This document shows, one piece after another, positions 62,964-64,000 of a stretch of 64,000 nucleotides of DNA (positions within the stretch are counted from its first letter, which is position 1; every line of letters starts with the position of its first letter). A program made the position numbers and the translations under genes. A model generated the notes under the pieces. The model saw nothing but the letters and a program-made list of their open reading frames with translations. It was not told the origin of the DNA and made no database searches. Source of the DNA: CAVQWT01 sp963717705 (lineage in GTDB: Bacteria; Pseudomonadota; Gammaproteobacteria; Burkholderiales; Casimicrobiaceae); NCBI GenBank assembly GCA_963717705.1, contig CAVQWT010000005.1, positions 186,001 to 250,000 of the forward strand, in the 5' to 3' direction.

Positions 62964-63834
62964 TCAGCCGCCGCGGAGTTGCAGCAGGGCGAGCAATCCG
63001 CGCGTCAGCGTCACTGTCCGGGTCAGCGTGGTCGGCGACGACGCTGAAGTGGTCCTTGCCCGGGACCACCAGCGGCCCGGTCGATCCCGGCGGCCGCTGC
63101 GCGGGCCACGCGTCCCACTGCAGCTGCGCCTGGCGCAGGAACTCGGACGTCTCGGCTCCGCCGACCGCAACCAGCAGCGGCGCGTCGACCGACGGCTCGA
63201 GCCGGGCCGGCGACAACCGCGCCGCCTCCGCCGCGTCGAGCCTGAAGTCGGCGTTGAACGAGAACAGGACCATCGGTGCCAGGTCGTGCACCCCCGACAG
63301 CGACAAGCCGCCGACGAACGGCGCGCGCGCAAAGCCCGCCAGCGCCCAGTCGATAGTCCACAGCATCGCCGCGAGGTGGCCGCCGACCGAATGCCCGCCG
63401 ACGACCAGCGGTCCGCGGGCGCCGTGCGCGGCGCCGTCGCGCGCGAGCCAGGTGACCGCGCGCACGATCTGCCCGACGATGGTCGCGATCGAGACGTCGG
63501 GGCAGAGATCGTAGTTGACGTTGGCGACGGCGTAGCCCTCGGCGACCAGCGGCGGCGCGACGAACGAGAAATCCGCCTTGTCCAGCGCGCGCCAGTAGCC
63601 GCCGTGGATGAACGCGAAGGTGCCGCGCGCCGGCGCCGGCGGCACGAAGAGATCGAGGGTCTCCTTCGGTCCGGGTCCGTAGCGCAGGTCGAGCTGCGGC
63701 CCGAGCGCGGCCACCGCCGCCGCCGACAGCTCGGCGTAGCGGGCGAACCACCGCGGATGGTCGGGCACCGCGGCGCGGTTGTTGTAGCCCCGCTCGACGA
63801 ACTCCGGCGTGAACTCCACGCGCGCCCCGCTCAC
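62964..63834 (-). pseudogene. Alpha/beta hydrolase (BD-FAE/kynurenine-formamidase-like), frameshifted at the C-terminus
   Basis: An esterase-like protein of about 289 residues if the frame is repaired. The oxyanion motif is FIHGGYWRALDKADFSFVAP, the nucleophile is in VVGGHSVGGHLAAML, and the catalytic histidine is in VPGKDHFSVVADHADPDS. Directly after this, at about 63012, one extra base shifts the frame; the other frame continues TLTRGLLALLQLRGG and stops at 62964-62966. Without correction the protein runs on to 62917, into the operator region of the TetR operon, with an Arg/Ala-rich tail that has no family likeness. All catalytic residues lie before the break, so activity may survive. The start is GTG 63834, overlapping the FAH gene stop (GTGA). 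Confidence 0.78.
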
Positions 63835-64000
63835 GCGGCCGCCGGGTCGATCACGATCGCCAGCGGCGACAGGCCCGCGATCGCCGCGTCGAGGCGGTCG
63901 CCGGGCACCACCGGGCCGACGCCCGACGGCGTGCCGGTGAAGACGAGGTCGCCGGGCAGCAGCTCGTACAGCTGCGACAGGAAAGCGAGCGTGTGCGGCA
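63831..64000 (-). CDS. Fumarylacetoacetate hydrolase-family protein, C-terminal part
   Basis: The last 56 codons of a gene that enters from the right edge. The visible protein reads PHTLAFLSQLYELLPGDLVF and TGTPSGVGPVVPGDRL, the C-terminal hallmark of the FAH superfamily (LxPGDxxxTGTPxGVG), then a short end DAAIAGLSPLAIVIDPAAA. Family members cleave C-C bonds of acylpyruvates or are isomerases or hydratases in aromatic-ring catabolism. The stop overlaps the start of the alpha/beta hydrolase by four bases, so the two belong to one operon, possibly for aromatic or amino-acid breakdown; the catalytic part lies outside the window. Confidence 0.85.
   Translation of the reverse strand, partial: PHTLAFLSQLYELLPGDLVFTGTPSGVGPVVPGDRLDAAIAGLSPLAIVIDPAAA

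Overview
The window is very GC-rich chromosomal DNA from a Gram-negative proteobacterium, most likely a betaproteobacterium near Burkholderiales. The evidence is gene content and order: moaC divergent from a BepA-type M48 protease, the runs recA-recX-alaS and ribBA-ribH-nusB-thiL-pgpA, a RibBA whose cyclohydrolase half has lost its zinc ligands, a GlcD/FAD-oxidase/GlcE/GlcF set beside TRAP transporters, and lipoproteins, RND pumps and periplasmic adaptors that imply an outer membrane. I see no rRNA, tRNA, CRISPR array, prophage or plasmid function. Nearly all the sequence is coding. Many neighbours overlap by 4 bases (ATGA or GTGA), so translational coupling is common.

Layout. 1-1.6 kb: a partial GntR regulator divergent from a Gfo/Idh/MocA dehydrogenase, with a FadR-type operator between them; a 224-bp MITE-like element supplies the dehydrogenase stop codon. 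1.7-10.2 kb: moaC, a BepA-like protease, a MacA/MacB-type export system, and a NarL-type regulator with a hybrid kinase. 10.3-13.2 kb: a Spy/CpxP-like periplasmic protein divergent from an OmpR/EnvZ-type pair. 13.3-15.3 kb: lipoproteins and a two-domain VOC protein. 15.3-25.3 kb: a leftward run with glcD, a second FAD oxidase, glcE, glcF, a thioesterase, a frameshifted GNAT gene, ispD, ispF and a frameshifted oligopeptidase. 25.5-29.7 kb: a rightward TRAP transporter (dctPQM) and a CoA-transferase. 29.7-34.0 kb: a leftward operon of a family-5 solute-binding protein, an aldehyde dehydrogenase, an SDR and a NapB-like dihaem cytochrome c. 34.2-38.8 kb: small secreted proteins, an argE-like deacetylase, a frameshifted M14 deacylase and an orphan DctP. 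38.8-47.3 kb (leftward): recA, recX, alaS, small DUF proteins, a thioesterase and comEC. 47.6-52.7 kb: a PilZ-like protein with a PAS-GGDEF-EAL enzyme, then a ChaA-type antiporter. 52.7-57.7 kb (leftward): riboflavin, thiamine and phospholipid genes with nusB. 57.8-62.9 kb: a TetR-RND efflux operon whose promoter carries two operator-like sites. 62.9-64 kb: a frameshifted alpha/beta hydrolase and a partial FAH-family gene.

How the genes fit together. The glc genes and the divergent TRAP transporter look like one unit for uptake and oxidation of a 2-hydroxy acid. The SBP-ALDH-SDR-cytochrome operon looks like oxidation of an imported alcohol or aldehyde with an unusual periplasmic electron carrier. 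Two envelope systems (MacAB with its own two-component pair; OmpR/EnvZ with a Spy-like protein) and one RND pump suggest attention to envelope stress and toxic compounds. Four recognisable genes each carry one frame break of the +1 type, so either several non-essential genes are decaying or the assembly carries indel errors. I found no system that I can confidently call new. The best leads are the NapB-like cytochrome operon, the PilZ-like protein next to the c-di-GMP enzyme, the MITE-like element and the 60-bp coding-compatible repeat.
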